Positions 1-6,047 of a stretch of 8,027 nucleotides of DNA are shown here, piece after piece. Positions within the stretch are counted from its first letter, which is position 1; the number at the start of each line of letters is the position of its first letter. Made by a program: the position numbers and the translations under genes. Under the pieces are notes generated by a model. The model was not told where the DNA came from. It ran no database searches and saw only the letters and a list, made by a program, of their open reading frames with translations. The stretch comes from an uncultured Prevotella sp. Its GTDB lineage: Bacteria > Bacteroidota > Bacteroidia > Bacteroidales > Bacteroidaceae. Where the stretch lies: contig USHV01000045.1 of assembly GCA_900554695.1 (NCBI GenBank), positions 1 through 8,027 on the forward strand, written 5' to 3'.

Positions 1-1628
1 CTCTTTGTGGCGCGCTCAAGGTCGTTCATGGCTCCTGTGGATATCTGTCCGTTGCAGAGCTCTTCGGCAGCGCGTCCGCCGAGCAGCGCGCACATTTCGT
101 CGAGCATCTGCTCCTTTGTTGTTATCTGGCGTTCCTCAGGCAGATACCATGCTGCACCAAGTGCACGTCCGCGCGGTACGATGCTCACCTTGACAAGCGG
201 GTTGGCATATTCGCAGAACCACGACACAGTGGCGTGTCCTGCCTCGTGGAGCGCGATGGTGCGCTTCTCGTCGTAGGTCATCACTTTGGTCTTTTTCTCC
301 AGTCCTCCGATTATTCTGTCCACGGCGTCGAGGAAATCCTGCTTGCCCACGGCCTTCTTGTTGTGACGTGCTGCGATGAGGGCGGCCTCGTTGCATACGT
401 TTGCTATGTCGGCACCCGAGAATCCCGGAGTCTGTCGTGCGAGGAAGTCTATGTCCACAGTGTTGTCGGTCTTCACCGGACGCAGGTGCACCTGGAATAT
501 CTCCTTACGCTCTGTAAGGTCGGGAAGGTCCACGTTTATCTGTCTGTCGAATCGTCCTGCGCGCAGCAATGCCTTGTCGAGCATGTCGGCACGGTTGGTC
601 GCTGCCAGTATGATGACGCCGCTGTTGGTTCCGAATCCGTCCATTTCTATGAGCAGCGCGTTAAGCGTATTCTCACGCTCGTCGTTGCCTCCCATGGCGG
701 GGTTCTTGCTTCTTGCGCGTCCCACGGCATCGATCTCGTCAATGAAGATGATGCACGGCGCTTTCTCCTTTGCTTGTCTGAAGAGGTCGCGCACGCGGCT
801 TGCACCCACGCCGACGAACATCTCTACGAAGTCGGAACCGCTCATCGAGAAGAACGGTACGCCTGCCTCGCCTGCCACTGCCTTCGCCAACAGGGTCTTT
901 CCTGTTCCCGGAGGACCTACGAGCAGTGCACCCTTAGGTATCTTTCCTCCCAGGTCGGTGTATTTCTGCGGTTCTTTGAGAAACTCGACAATCTCCTGTA
1001 CCTCCTGCTTGGCGGCAGCCTGTCCGGCCACATCCTTGAATGTTATGCCCAGGTCGTTGCCCTTCTCGTACATGCGTGCCTTGCTTTTGCCAACGCTGAA
1101 CACGCCTCCGCCGGCGTTGCCTCCGCCCATGCGGCGCATGAGCAGTATCCATAGTGCGATGCCGAGGATGAACGGCGAGAGGTTGATGAGCAGGTTCATG
1201 AACGAGTTTCCTTTCTCGTTCTCATAGCTGAAGTCGGTTATCTTTCCGGCCTTCTGCATGGAAGTGAGATATTTCTCAAGCTCGTCCACGGAGCCGAACT
1301 CCACCTTCACCGACGGTTCCGGACCCACCTGCTGGGCATTTTTGCCGAACACGTCGCGTATGTTCTTGGCTTTCACGTACATAGTTATGGTGCTTCGGTC
1401 CTTGTTGATCACCACGCTCTTGGCATAGCCTTTTTCCACATACTCCTTGAACTTGGTGTATGTGGCCTCTTGTTTTGCCGAGCTGCCTATGGCGAGTGCG
1501 TCGCCTCCGCCCGTGATGAACAGAATGCACAGCGCTATCAGTATGACTGTGTATATCCAGTTCATATTGAATTTAGGCATCTTCGGCTGGTTATTGTCGT
1601 TCTGATGTTTGTTTTCTTTGTTGTCCAT
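1..1628 (-). CDS. ftsH: ATP-dependent zinc metalloprotease FtsH (3' end cut by window edge)
   Basis: FtsH is a membrane-anchored hexameric AAA+ protease that extracts and degrades membrane and short-lived cytosolic proteins. I translated the minus strand from ATG at 1628; 542 codons are present and the frame runs off the left edge. Visible in order: a charged N-terminus rich in Asn, Gln and Lys; TM1 about residues 24-40; an FtsH extracytoplasmic region about 50-140; TM2 about 143-166; a Gly-rich linker 168-175; Walker A GPPGTGKT 238-245; pore motif FVGVG starting at F271; Walker B IIFIDEID 293-300; the arginine-finger segment LLRAGRFDR with R356 and R359; and the zinc motif HEAGH 461-465. The GAMND segment near the edge (D536) probably supplies the third zinc ligand. 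E. coli FtsH has 644 residues, so roughly the last 100 or more are missing. It lies 74 bp downstream of rsfS and is probably cotranscribed with it. No separate promoter is evident. Identification is secure. Confidence 0.97.
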   Translation of the reverse strand, partial: MDNKENKHQNDNNQPKMPKFNMNWIYTVILIALCILFITGGGDALAIGSSAKQEATYTKFKEYVEKGYAKSVVINKDRSTITMYVKAKNIRDVFGKNAQQVGPEPSVKVEFGSVDELEKYLTSMQKAGKITDFSYENEKGNSFMNLLINLSPFILGIALWILLMRRMGGGNAGGGVFSVGKSKARMYEKGNDLGITFKDVAGQAAAKQEVQEIVEFLKEPQKYTDLGGKIPKGALLVGPPGTGKTLLAKAVAGEAGVPFFSMSGSDFVEMFVGVGASRVRDLFRQAKEKAPCIIFIDEIDAVGRARSKNPAMGGNDERENTLNALLIEMDGFGTNSGVIILAATNRADMLDKALLRAGRFDRQINVDLPDLTERKEIFQVHLRPVKTDNTVDIDFLARQTPGFSGADIANVCNEAALIAARHNKKAVGKQDFLDAVDRIIGGLEKKTKVMTYDEKRTIALHEAGHATVSWFCEYANPLVKVSIVPRGRALGAAWYLPEERQITTKEQMLDEMCALLGGRAAEELCNGQISTGAMNDLERATK

Positions 1629-1688
1629 AATTTTATATAGATGCTAAATCAATGCCAGTATTGTGTGTGTTGATAATTTTTTGCCGGT

Positions 1689-1706
1689 CTGACAGTCATT
1701 TGTCAG
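1689..1706. other. Intercistronic palindrome over the rsfS stop codon
   Basis: CTGACA and TGTCAG form a perfect 6-bp inverted repeat with a 6-nt loop. The TGA stop of rsfS (1703-1705) lies in one arm. On the minus strand it is followed by A-rich rather than T-rich sequence, so it is unlikely to be an intrinsic terminator for rsfS. It may be a small RNA hairpin between rsfS and ftsH that affects stability or relative expression. It could also be chance. Confidence 0.4.
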
Positions 1707-2062
1707 TTTATGTCGGGCACGTGTGTCATTTCGGCGTCTTCCCACAGATTCTCGAGATTGTAGAACTCTCGCGTCTCCGGAAGGAATATGTGTACCATCA
1801 CGTCTATGTAGTCCATTGCCACCCATTGGCTGTTTCCGAGTCCCACGACGTTGGCCGGCTTCTCGCCGACACCCTCGCGCACCATGTCTTCTATCGACGA
1901 GGCGATGGCTTCAACCTGCATCGGTGAGCCGCCCTGACATATCACGAAGTAGTTGGTTATCGCTCCGTCGATGTGGCGGAGGTCAACAATGGTTATGTTT
2001 TGTCCTTTTTTTTCCTGAATTCCTTTAGTTATTGTGTCAACCAGTCTGTTTTTTGTTTCCAT
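1703..2062 (-). CDS. rsfS: Ribosome silencing factor RsfS (Iojap/DUF143 family)
   Basis: RsfS binds ribosomal protein uL14 on the 50S subunit and blocks joining with 30S, which lowers translation when nutrients are short (known for the family). The 119-residue product has the usual family length. Family blocks seen are ITIVDLRHIDGAITNYFVIC (about residues 23-42), the SPMQVEAIA helix (46-54), and the C-terminal core with WVAMDYIDVMVHIF (80-93) and REFYNLENLWEDA (98-110). The start is the first ATG of the frame, about 108 nt downstream of the inferred start site of a TAACTTTG promoter. ftsH follows on the same strand after 74 bp; an rsfS-ftsH order is common in Bacteroidetes. A short palindrome overlaps the stop codon. 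The leader is AT-rich without a clear Shine-Dalgarno sequence, which is ordinary in this phylum. Confidence 0.96.
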   Translation of the reverse strand: METKNRLVDTITKGIQEKKGQNITIVDLRHIDGAITNYFVICQGGSPMQVEAIASSIEDMVREGVGEKPANVVGLGNSQWVAMDYIDVMVHIFLPETREFYNLENLWEDAEMTHVPDIN

Positions 2063-2176
2063 TTACTTAAATTTGTTTCTTTGATTTGACTTGAGTTTCT
2101 TTTTTAGGTTTGAGAAGCTCTTGCCGTGTGTATCGGTTTGTATTGTTTTGATATTGTTTTTATTTATTATAATGTA

Positions 2177-2184
2177 CAAAGTTA
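2177..2184 (-). promoter_or_regulatory. Bacteroidetes-type -7 element for rsfS-ftsH
   Basis: The minus strand reads TAACTTTG here, an exact match to the Bacteroidetes sigma-ABfr -7 consensus TAnnTTTG. It lies 115 nt upstream of the rsfS ATG, and the expected start site is near 2170. The -33 region is poor: only a T-rich run (GTTTTT, about 2199-2204) lies at a suitable distance. It points away from the tRNA-Gln promoter, so this is a divergent intergenic region. Confidence 0.6.
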
Positions 2185-2256
2185 CATTGAATAATCTGAA
2201 AAACACGCTAAAAAGGCTGTTTATTTATTTTTTTTAGAAAAAAGTCACGAAAAATG

Positions 2257-2286
2257 TTTGTAGTTTAAAAATTTTGTGTACCTTTG
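2257..2286 (+). promoter_or_regulatory. Promoter of tRNA-Gln (TTTG / TACCTTTG)
   Basis: TTTG at 2257-2260 and TACCTTTG at 2279-2286 match the Bacteroidetes -33 and -7 boxes, with 18 nt between them. The mature tRNA begins at 2323, about 30 nt after the expected start site. That leaves a short 5' leader for RNase P to remove. Confidence 0.75.
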
Positions 2287-2322
2287 CAGTGCAATTCAGA
2301 AATGAAGACGCAAGCAACAAAT

Positions 2323-2393
2323 TGGGATATGGTGTAATGGTAACACTACAGATTCTGGTCCTGTCATTCTTGGTTCGAGTCCGAGTATCCCAA
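2323..2393 (+). tRNA. tRNA-Gln, anticodon CTG (reads CAG)
   Basis: A full cloverleaf can be drawn by eye. The acceptor stem is TGGGATA (2323-2329) with TATCCCA (2386-2392) and discriminator A at 2393. The D arm is GTG/CAC around TAATGGTAA. The anticodon arm is 2348-2364 with loop TTCTGGT, which places anticodon CTG at 2355-2357 after the conserved T33. The T arm is CTTGG/CCGAG around TTCGAGT, with one G-T pair. The weak first acceptor pair T1-A72 is a usual tRNA-Gln identity feature. CCA is not encoded (ACAG follows), so the 3' end must be added enzymatically. The last anticodon-stem pair is an A-C mismatch (2352/2360). It is a single-tRNA unit with its own promoter and terminator. Confidence 0.95.
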
Positions 2394-2400
2394 CAGAGTT

Positions 2401-2433
2401 CCGGATGTATCGCAAAGATGCATCCGGTTTTTT
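2401..2433 (+). terminator. Intrinsic terminator of tRNA-Gln
   Basis: CCGGATG-T-ATC (2401-2411) pairs with GAT-G-CATCCGG (2417-2427). This gives an 11-bp stem with one T-G wobble and loop GCAAA, followed by six T residues (2428-2433). It lies 7 nt after the tRNA. Confidence 0.92.
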
Positions 2434-2585
2434 GTTTCCTTATGCGCGGAGTGGGGCTGCCGGCGGGTGCCGCCGTGTGTCACGTTCCGTGTTTATTCGT
2501 GCCTTATATATGTAGTGTTGTATGGATTATGATGGTTTGTGCAGTCGTCATATCGTAAATATTTCGCTGCCATTGCATATGTATG

Positions 2586-2725
2586 CCGTCGTCGTTGTGC
2601 AGATATGTCATGGTCGTCGCACAGATTAGCCGCTCCACTTGTATAAATGTGCTACAGCCGTCGCATGGATATTCCGTTGTCGCAGGCTTACGTCCTGCCG
2701 TTGCTCGTGCAGTGTTTGCCGCATA
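2586..2725. repeat. Degenerate CCGTyGTCG-type repeats in a gene-free stretch
   Basis: The gap from the tRNA terminator (2434) to the next terminator (2728) holds no ORF I would defend. Its right half contains related short units starting near 2586, 2612, 2658, 2674 and 2698. Each has a CCGTCGTCG- or CCGTTGTCG-like core, usually followed by GCA or GCAG and a more AT-rich tail. The spacings of 25, 46, 16 and 24 bp suggest a loose period near 23-25 bp. GTGCAG also occurs at 2539, 2597 and 2707. Similarity is weak, so this may be a decayed tandem repeat or compositional bias. Confidence 0.35.
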
Positions 2726-2727
2726 CG

Positions 2728-2761
2728 AAAAAACGGGAAACCGGTCGATGCCGATTCCCCG
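2728..2761 (-). terminator. Strong intrinsic terminator, minus strand (distal, after the 28-codon gene)
   Basis: In the minus-strand RNA, CGGGGAATCGG (2761-2751) pairs with CCGGTTTCCCG (2744-2734) over 11 bp using two G-U wobbles. The loop is 6 nt, and six U residues follow (2733-2728). In the plus-strand RNA the two wobbles become A-C mismatches, so the hairpin suits leftward transcription. No annotated-size gene lies upstream on that strand, but the 28-codon ORF at 2820-2906 does. Confidence 0.85.
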
Positions 2762-2783
2762 CTTTTCTATATAAACGTTTAAT

Positions 2784-2804
2784 AAAATTCTTCTTAAAGA
2801 AGAA
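2784..2804 (-). terminator. Weak proximal hairpin plus T-run after the 28-codon gene
   Basis: On the minus strand TTCTTC (2804-2799) and GAAGAA (2793-2788) form a 6-bp stem with a TTTAA loop, followed directly by TTTTATT. The stem is AT-rich, so termination would be partial. It lies 15 nt after the stop codon at 2820. The stronger hairpin at 2728-2761 could act as backup. Confidence 0.5.
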
Positions 2805-2819
2805 GACAGGAGACTGACC

Positions 2820-2906
2820 TTATTTCTGAAGGTCGATCTTGTGTCCTAAGCTTACTGCCTTAGCAATCATGATTGCTACAACGGCAAATGTAATGAATGT
2901 TAACAT
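2820..2906 (-). CDS. Putative 28-residue hydrophobic mini-protein
   Basis: ATG at 2906 to TAA at 2820 encodes MLTFITFAVVAIMIAKAV followed by SLGHKIDLQK. Residues 2-20 are hydrophobic apart from K16 and could form a single membrane-spanning helix. The tail (H22, K23, D25, K28) is polar. I do not recognise the family, and function is unknown. The case for a real gene is contextual. A purine-rich RBS (AAAAGAAAGG, 2926-2917) ends 10 nt before the ATG. A near-consensus Bacteroidetes promoter lies about 55 nt upstream. Two hairpin terminators follow, the stronger one working only in this direction. The predicted transcript is about 230 nt. Alternatives are a small regulatory RNA in which the ORF is incidental, or a leader peptide without a downstream gene. 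Membrane mini-proteins of this size include regulators of transporters and type I toxins; I see no antisense promoter that would favour a toxin. Confidence 0.65.
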   Translation of the reverse strand: MLTFITFAVVAIMIAKAVSLGHKIDLQK

Positions 2907-2916
2907 AATCTTTTTA

Positions 2917-2926
2917 CCTTTCTTTT
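2917..2926 (-). promoter_or_regulatory. Ribosome binding site of the 28-codon gene
   Basis: The minus strand reads AAAAGAAAGG here, 10 nt upstream of ATG 2906. The purine run partly matches the anti-Shine-Dalgarno sequence and selects this ATG as start. Confidence 0.5.
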
Positions 2927-2964
2927 AATTGTTAATTTGTTATCCTTTTGTCTTTTCAACGCTG

Positions 2965-2996
2965 CAAAGATACTTGCTAATAGCGTACCGTGCAAA
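2965..2996 (-). promoter_or_regulatory. Near-consensus promoter of the 28-codon gene
   Basis: On the minus strand TTTG (2996-2993) and TATCTTTG (2972-2965) match the Bacteroidetes -33 and -7 boxes exactly, with 20 nt between them. Transcription should begin near 2959, giving a leader of about 53 nt before ATG 2906. This is the best promoter in the window by consensus and spacing. Confidence 0.8.
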
Positions 2997-3082
2997 CACT
3001 TTTGGTTCAAAAATAGCCGAATATGGACTTTTATTGACGTACATCAATGAAAGCCTATAAAATCGGCCTGAAAGTGTACAAT

Positions 3083-3112
3083 ATGTCATATTTTTATCAA
3101 TAAAACTGACAT
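3083..3112. other. Imperfect palindrome in the intergenic region
   Basis: ATGTCA (3083-3088) and TGACAT (3107-3112) are perfect inverted arms. Just inside them TTTTAT and ATAAAA also pair, giving a nearly continuous 12-bp dyad with a TA/C interruption. No T-run follows on either side, so it is not an intrinsic terminator. It sits about 90 bp upstream of the mini-gene promoter and about 185 bp upstream of the membrane-protein promoter. It could be an operator, but no known regulator motif is recognised. The rest of 2997-3290 shows no gene I would support; a second short palindrome, GCCAATTTGGC, lies at 3128-3138. Confidence 0.35.
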
Positions 3113-3296
3113 AGTGGCAAGTGAAACGCCAATTTGGCATAAATCGTCCGTTTTTTTCGATGTGTATTCCAACGGCTTTAAGCCCGTTGTGCCGCAATTT
3201 TCGCCATGCGCCATGCCGGAGGTGAAAATCCTGCCTTCATGAAGCTAAAAAATGTTTATTAGTTTCATATAATTACATTATACGAGTCTTTTTTCG

Positions 3297-3304
3297 TACA
3301 TTTG
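3297..3304 (+). promoter_or_regulatory. -7 element for the membrane protein-pepD unit
   Basis: TACATTTG fits TAnnTTTG. The expected start site is near 3310, about 33 nt before the proposed TTG start. The -33 position (about 3273-3276, TTAC) is only a partial match. Confidence 0.55.
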
Positions 3305-3342
3305 CATTATATATAGAACAATAAATATTTCGTACAGAAACA

Positions 3343-4365
3343 TTGGAACGCAGAAAAACATTCAACGACATACTGAAGGTAGTGTTTTCGCTGTTACTTG
3401 GCGGAGTAATACTATACTGGATGTATCGTGACTTCGATTTTAAAAATGTCAGTCGGGTGGTTCTCCATGAAATGGACTGGACTTGGATGTTGTTGTCTTT
3501 CCCCTTTGGCATATTGGCGCAGATGTTCCGTGGATGGCGCTGGCAGATGAGTCTCAACCCCATAGGCGAGTATCCCCGTGCATCTACAAGCATCAATTCC
3601 ATATTTTTTTCTTATGCCGTCAGCCTCGTGGTGCCGCGCATCGGCGAGTTCGCACGTTGCGGAGTGCTCAAGCGCTACGACGGTGTGTCGTTCACTAAGG
3701 CTCTGGGCACGGTGGTCACCGAGCGAATAATCGACTCGCTGCTCGTGCTCGCCATAACGCTGCTGACGCTGTTTTTCCAGCTGCGCGTATTCGACCGGTT
3801 CTTCAGCCGCACGGGAACGAACATCGAGATAATGTTCGACCGTTTCTCGACCACTGGCTATGTGGTGACAGCCGTGTGCGCTGTGGCGGTGCTGATATTG
3901 TTATGGTATCTCCTGCGGAGGTTCTCAATATATAATAAGGTGAAGTGTACCATAAGCGGACTGATGCAGGGCGTGTTCTCGCTTCGCGGCGTCAAGAACA
4001 TGCCTTTGTACGTGTTGTTCACCCTGGGTATATGGGTGAGCTATTTCCTTCACTACTATCTCACGTTCTTCTGCTTTGAGGCCACCTCGGGCCTTGGCAT
4101 GGCGTGCGCCCTGGTGACGTTCATCGTGGGAAGCATTGCCGTGATAGTGCCGACGCCGAACGGAGCCGGACCATGGCATTTCGCCGTGAAAACCATGCTC
4201 ATACTCTATGGAGTTGGCGAGACCGACGCTCTCTACTTCGTGCTGATAGTGCACTCGGTGCAGACGCTGCTGGTCATTCTGCTGGGCATATATGCGTGGA
4301 TGGCGCTCGCGTTCACCAAGAAACGTAAAAGGGAAACGGAGGCCGTGACCGTTGGAAACGAATGA
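3343..4365 (+). CDS. Polytopic membrane protein, LPG-synthase-TM/flippase-like (UPF0104) family
   Basis: The 340-residue product looks like an integral membrane protein of the lysylphosphatidylglycerol synthase TM-region family (PF03706 type). Members occur as the flippase part of MprF or as stand-alone proteins, often of unknown substrate. Hydrophobic segments lie at about 11-28, 47-66, 85-98, 131-148, 173-191, 221-241, 250-272 and 295-325 (the last possibly two). Family signatures seen are SLVVPRIGEFAR (94-105: P98, R99, G101, E102), TVVTERIIDSL (123-133: E127, R128, D131) and the loop VPTPNGAGPWHF (269-280). The tail is Lys/Arg-rich (326-330), as expected for a cytoplasmic end. No catalytic LPG-synthase domain is present. 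The start is inferred as TTG: the frame closes upstream at TAA 3322-3324, and the next ATG (3421) would remove most of TM1. pepD follows after 29 bp on the same strand. The substrate is unknown, and a lipid-translocation role would be inference. Confidence 0.88.
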   Translation: MERRKTFNDILKVVFSLLLGGVILYWMYRDFDFKNVSRVVLHEMDWTWMLLSFPFGILAQMFRGWRWQMSLNPIGEYPRASTSINSIFFSYAVSLVVPRIGEFARCGVLKRYDGVSFTKALGTVVTERIIDSLLVLAITLLTLFFQLRVFDRFFSRTGTNIEIMFDRFSTTGYVVTAVCAVAVLILLWYLLRRFSIYNKVKCTISGLMQGVFSLRGVKNMPLYVLFTLGIWVSYFLHYYLTFFCFEATSGLGMACALVTFIVGSIAVIVPTPNGAGPWHFAVKTMLILYGVGETDALYFVLIVHSVQTLLVILLGIYAWMALAFTKKRKRETEAVTVGNE

Positions 4366-4394
4366 TATAACTTTAACATTAATAGATAAAAGCT

Positions 4395-5852
4395 ATGAGT
4401 GAAATTACAAACCTGAAGCCTGAGTGCGTATGGAAAAACTTCCATGCCCTCACGCAAGTACCGCGTCCGTCAGGACATCTTGAGAAAGTGCAGCAGTTTT
4501 TGCTCGATTTTGCCAAGAATGCCGGTGTAGAGGCATTCAAGGATCCGGCAGGAAACATCGTAATGCGCAAGCCTGCCACTCCGGGAATGGAGAACCGCAA
4601 GGGTGTCATCATGCAGGCACACATGGATATGGTGCCGCAGAAAAGCAAGGAAAGCACACACAACTTCGAGACCGATCCTATCGAGGCTTGGGTTGACGGT
4701 GAATGGGTTAAGGCACGCAACACCACTCTCGGAGCCGACGACGGTATAGGCGTGGCTGCAATAATGGCTGTGATGGAGGACAAGACTCTCGTGCACGGAC
4801 CTATAGAAGGACTCATCACTGCTGATGAAGAGACCGGTATGTATGGTGCCAACGATCTGCCGGCAGGACAGATGCACGGCGACATCCTGCTAAACCTCGA
4901 CTCTGAGACATGGGGACAGTTCTGCATAGGTAGCGCAGGTGGAGTGGATGTGACAGCTACTCTCGAATATAAAGAGGTGGCAACCGACAGCACCGATGCT
5001 GCCGTACGCGTAGTGCTCAAAGGACTTAAGGGCGGACACTCCGGTCTGGAAATTCATCTTGGTCGCGCCAATGCCAACAAGCTCATGGTGCGCTTCGTAC
5101 GCGACGCTGTGGCAGAGCTCGACGCACGTCTGGCCACATGGCACGGCGGCAACATGCGCAACGCCATCCCGTTCGAGTGTGAGACAGTGCTGACACTGCC
5201 GAAGGAAAATGTGGAGGAACTGAAAAATATGGTCGAGGAATACCGTGTGCTGTTCAACGACGAGTTCGCAGGCATAGAGAACGAGATACATTTCTTCGTA
5301 GAAGATGTGGAGACTCCGGCAACAGAAGTGCCTGAGGACATTCAGGACAACCTCATCGACGCCATCTACGGATGCCACAACGGCGTGATGCGTATGATTC
5401 CGTCGTTCCCTTCAGTTGTAGAGACTTCCTCAAACCTCGCCATTATCGAGATTGGCGAAGGCAAGGCAAACTTCAAGATTCTCGCACGCGGCTCACGCGA
5501 AAGCTACAAGGAGTATATCGTAAACACGCTGCAGAGCACATTCAACATGGCCGGCATGCGCGTTGAGACTTCGGGCGACTACTGCGGATGGGATCCTAAC
5601 ACAAAGAGCGAGATACTCCATCTCATCACCACAAAATATAAGGAACTCTTCGATAAGGAGGCACAGGTGGTCGTAGATCACGCCGGACTGGAGTGCTCTA
5701 TCATCCTTGGCAAGTATCCGCAGCTCGACGTCGTGTCGTTCGGTCCTACGATCCGTTCGCCGCACACAACCAACGAGCGTTGTCTCATTGAGTCAATAGA
5801 GCCGTTCTGGGCTCTGCTTACGAAGACTCTCGAGAACATTCCTGAGAAATAA
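4395..5852 (+). CDS. pepD: Aminoacyl-histidine dipeptidase / cytosol non-specific dipeptidase (M20 family)
   Basis: PepD is a cytosolic two-metal dipeptidase that cleaves Xaa-His and a wide range of other dipeptides, completing intracellular peptide breakdown. The 485-residue length equals that of E. coli PepD. All M20 metal and catalytic residues are visible: H76 and D78 in QAHMDMV, bridging D115 in LGADDGIG, catalytic E145 and ligand E146 in ADEETG, D169 in NLDSE, and the late ligand H457 in RSPHTTNE. The lid/dimerisation segment between the two catalytic halves includes GGHSGLEIH, about residues 214-222. No signal peptide is seen. ATG 4395 lies 29 bp after the membrane-protein stop, so cotranscription is likely. 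A weak TAACTTTA match just upstream could add a second start site. A long bipartite terminator follows the stop codon. Confidence 0.96.
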   Translation: MSEITNLKPECVWKNFHALTQVPRPSGHLEKVQQFLLDFAKNAGVEAFKDPAGNIVMRKPATPGMENRKGVIMQAHMDMVPQKSKESTHNFETDPIEAWVDGEWVKARNTTLGADDGIGVAAIMAVMEDKTLVHGPIEGLITADEETGMYGANDLPAGQMHGDILLNLDSETWGQFCIGSAGGVDVTATLEYKEVATDSTDAAVRVVLKGLKGGHSGLEIHLGRANANKLMVRFVRDAVAELDARLATWHGGNMRNAIPFECETVLTLPKENVEELKNMVEEYRVLFNDEFAGIENEIHFFVEDVETPATEVPEDIQDNLIDAIYGCHNGVMRMIPSFPSVVETSSNLAIIEIGEGKANFKILARGSRESYKEYIVNTLQSTFNMAGMRVETSGDYCGWDPNTKSEILHLITTKYKELFDKEAQVVVDHAGLECSIILGKYPQLDVVSFGPTIRSPHTTNERCLIESIEPFWALLTKTLENIPEK

Positions 5853-5868
5853 ACATGTGGCATTGCGG

Positions 5869-5889
5869 CGCGGCTCTGCACGGGCCGCG
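5869..5889. other. GC-rich inverted repeat just after pepD
   Basis: CGCGGC (5869-5874) and GCCGCG (5884-5889) form a 6-bp hairpin 16 nt after the pepD stop. No T-run follows. It could stabilise the 3' end of the mRNA or simply precede the true terminator at 5913-5967. Confidence 0.35.
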
Positions 5890-5912
5890 GTCGCCTGTTA
5901 CATATGAATAAT

Positions 5913-5967
5913 GCGGACACAGCGTGTTTCCGGCGTATTTACGTCGGCCCGTTGTGTCCGCTTTTTT
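5913..5967 (+). terminator. Two-part intrinsic terminator of pepD
   Basis: GCGGACACAGCG (5913-5924) pairs with CGTTGTGTCCGC (5950-5961) over 12 bp with one wobble. Inside the loop CCGGCGT and ACGTCGG form a second stem of about 7 bp. Six T residues follow (5962-5967). The outer stem alone would suffice for rightward termination. Confidence 0.93.
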
Positions 5968-6014
5968 GTGTGTCTGTATGGTCAGGATGGAGTGTGTGGC
6001 TCGTTTGTATTGAC

Positions 6015-6039
6015 TGTTATTCTTTCTTTTGGAATAACA
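6015..6039. other. Inverted repeat TGTTATTC / GAATAACA
   Basis: A perfect 8-bp dyad with a 9-nt pyrimidine-rich loop lies between the two convergent terminators. No T-run follows in either direction, so it is not a third intrinsic terminator. It lies just past the minus-strand terminator, beyond the likely end of that transcript. Confidence 0.35.
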
Positions 6040-6047
6040 AAGGCAAT

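Noticed and set aside
234..1227. Long plus-strand ORFs antisense to ftsH
   Set aside because: The minus strand encodes an unmistakable FtsH over the same bases; these are shadow frames of a GC-rich gene.
2221..2243. T-rich then A-rich tract that might be a terminator
   Set aside because: There is no GC-containing stem. It is simply AT-rich spacer between two divergent promoters.
2274..2558. 94-codon plus-strand ORF across the tRNA-Gln
   Set aside because: It runs straight through the tRNA and its terminator; the reading frame is incidental.
2586..2725. CRISPR-like array
   Set aside because: Units are too short and too divergent, spacing is irregular, and no cas gene is in the window.
2583..2774. 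63-codon plus-strand ORF
   Set aside because: It overlaps the degenerate repeats and the minus-strand terminator, has no clear promoter or RBS, and its product looks like random translation.
2784..2996. Type I toxin-antitoxin locus with antisense RNA
   Set aside because: The peptide is toxin-like in size and hydrophobicity, but no plus-strand TAnnTTTG promoter was found that would make an overlapping antisense RNA.
2940..3197. 85-codon minus-strand ORF
   Set aside because: It covers the mini-gene promoter and the palindromes. Composition is that of AT-rich intergenic DNA and no family pattern is visible.
4379..5378. Minus-strand ORFs of 135-213 codons inside pepD
   Set aside because: They are antisense shadows of a complete M20 dipeptidase with all metal ligands on the plus strand.
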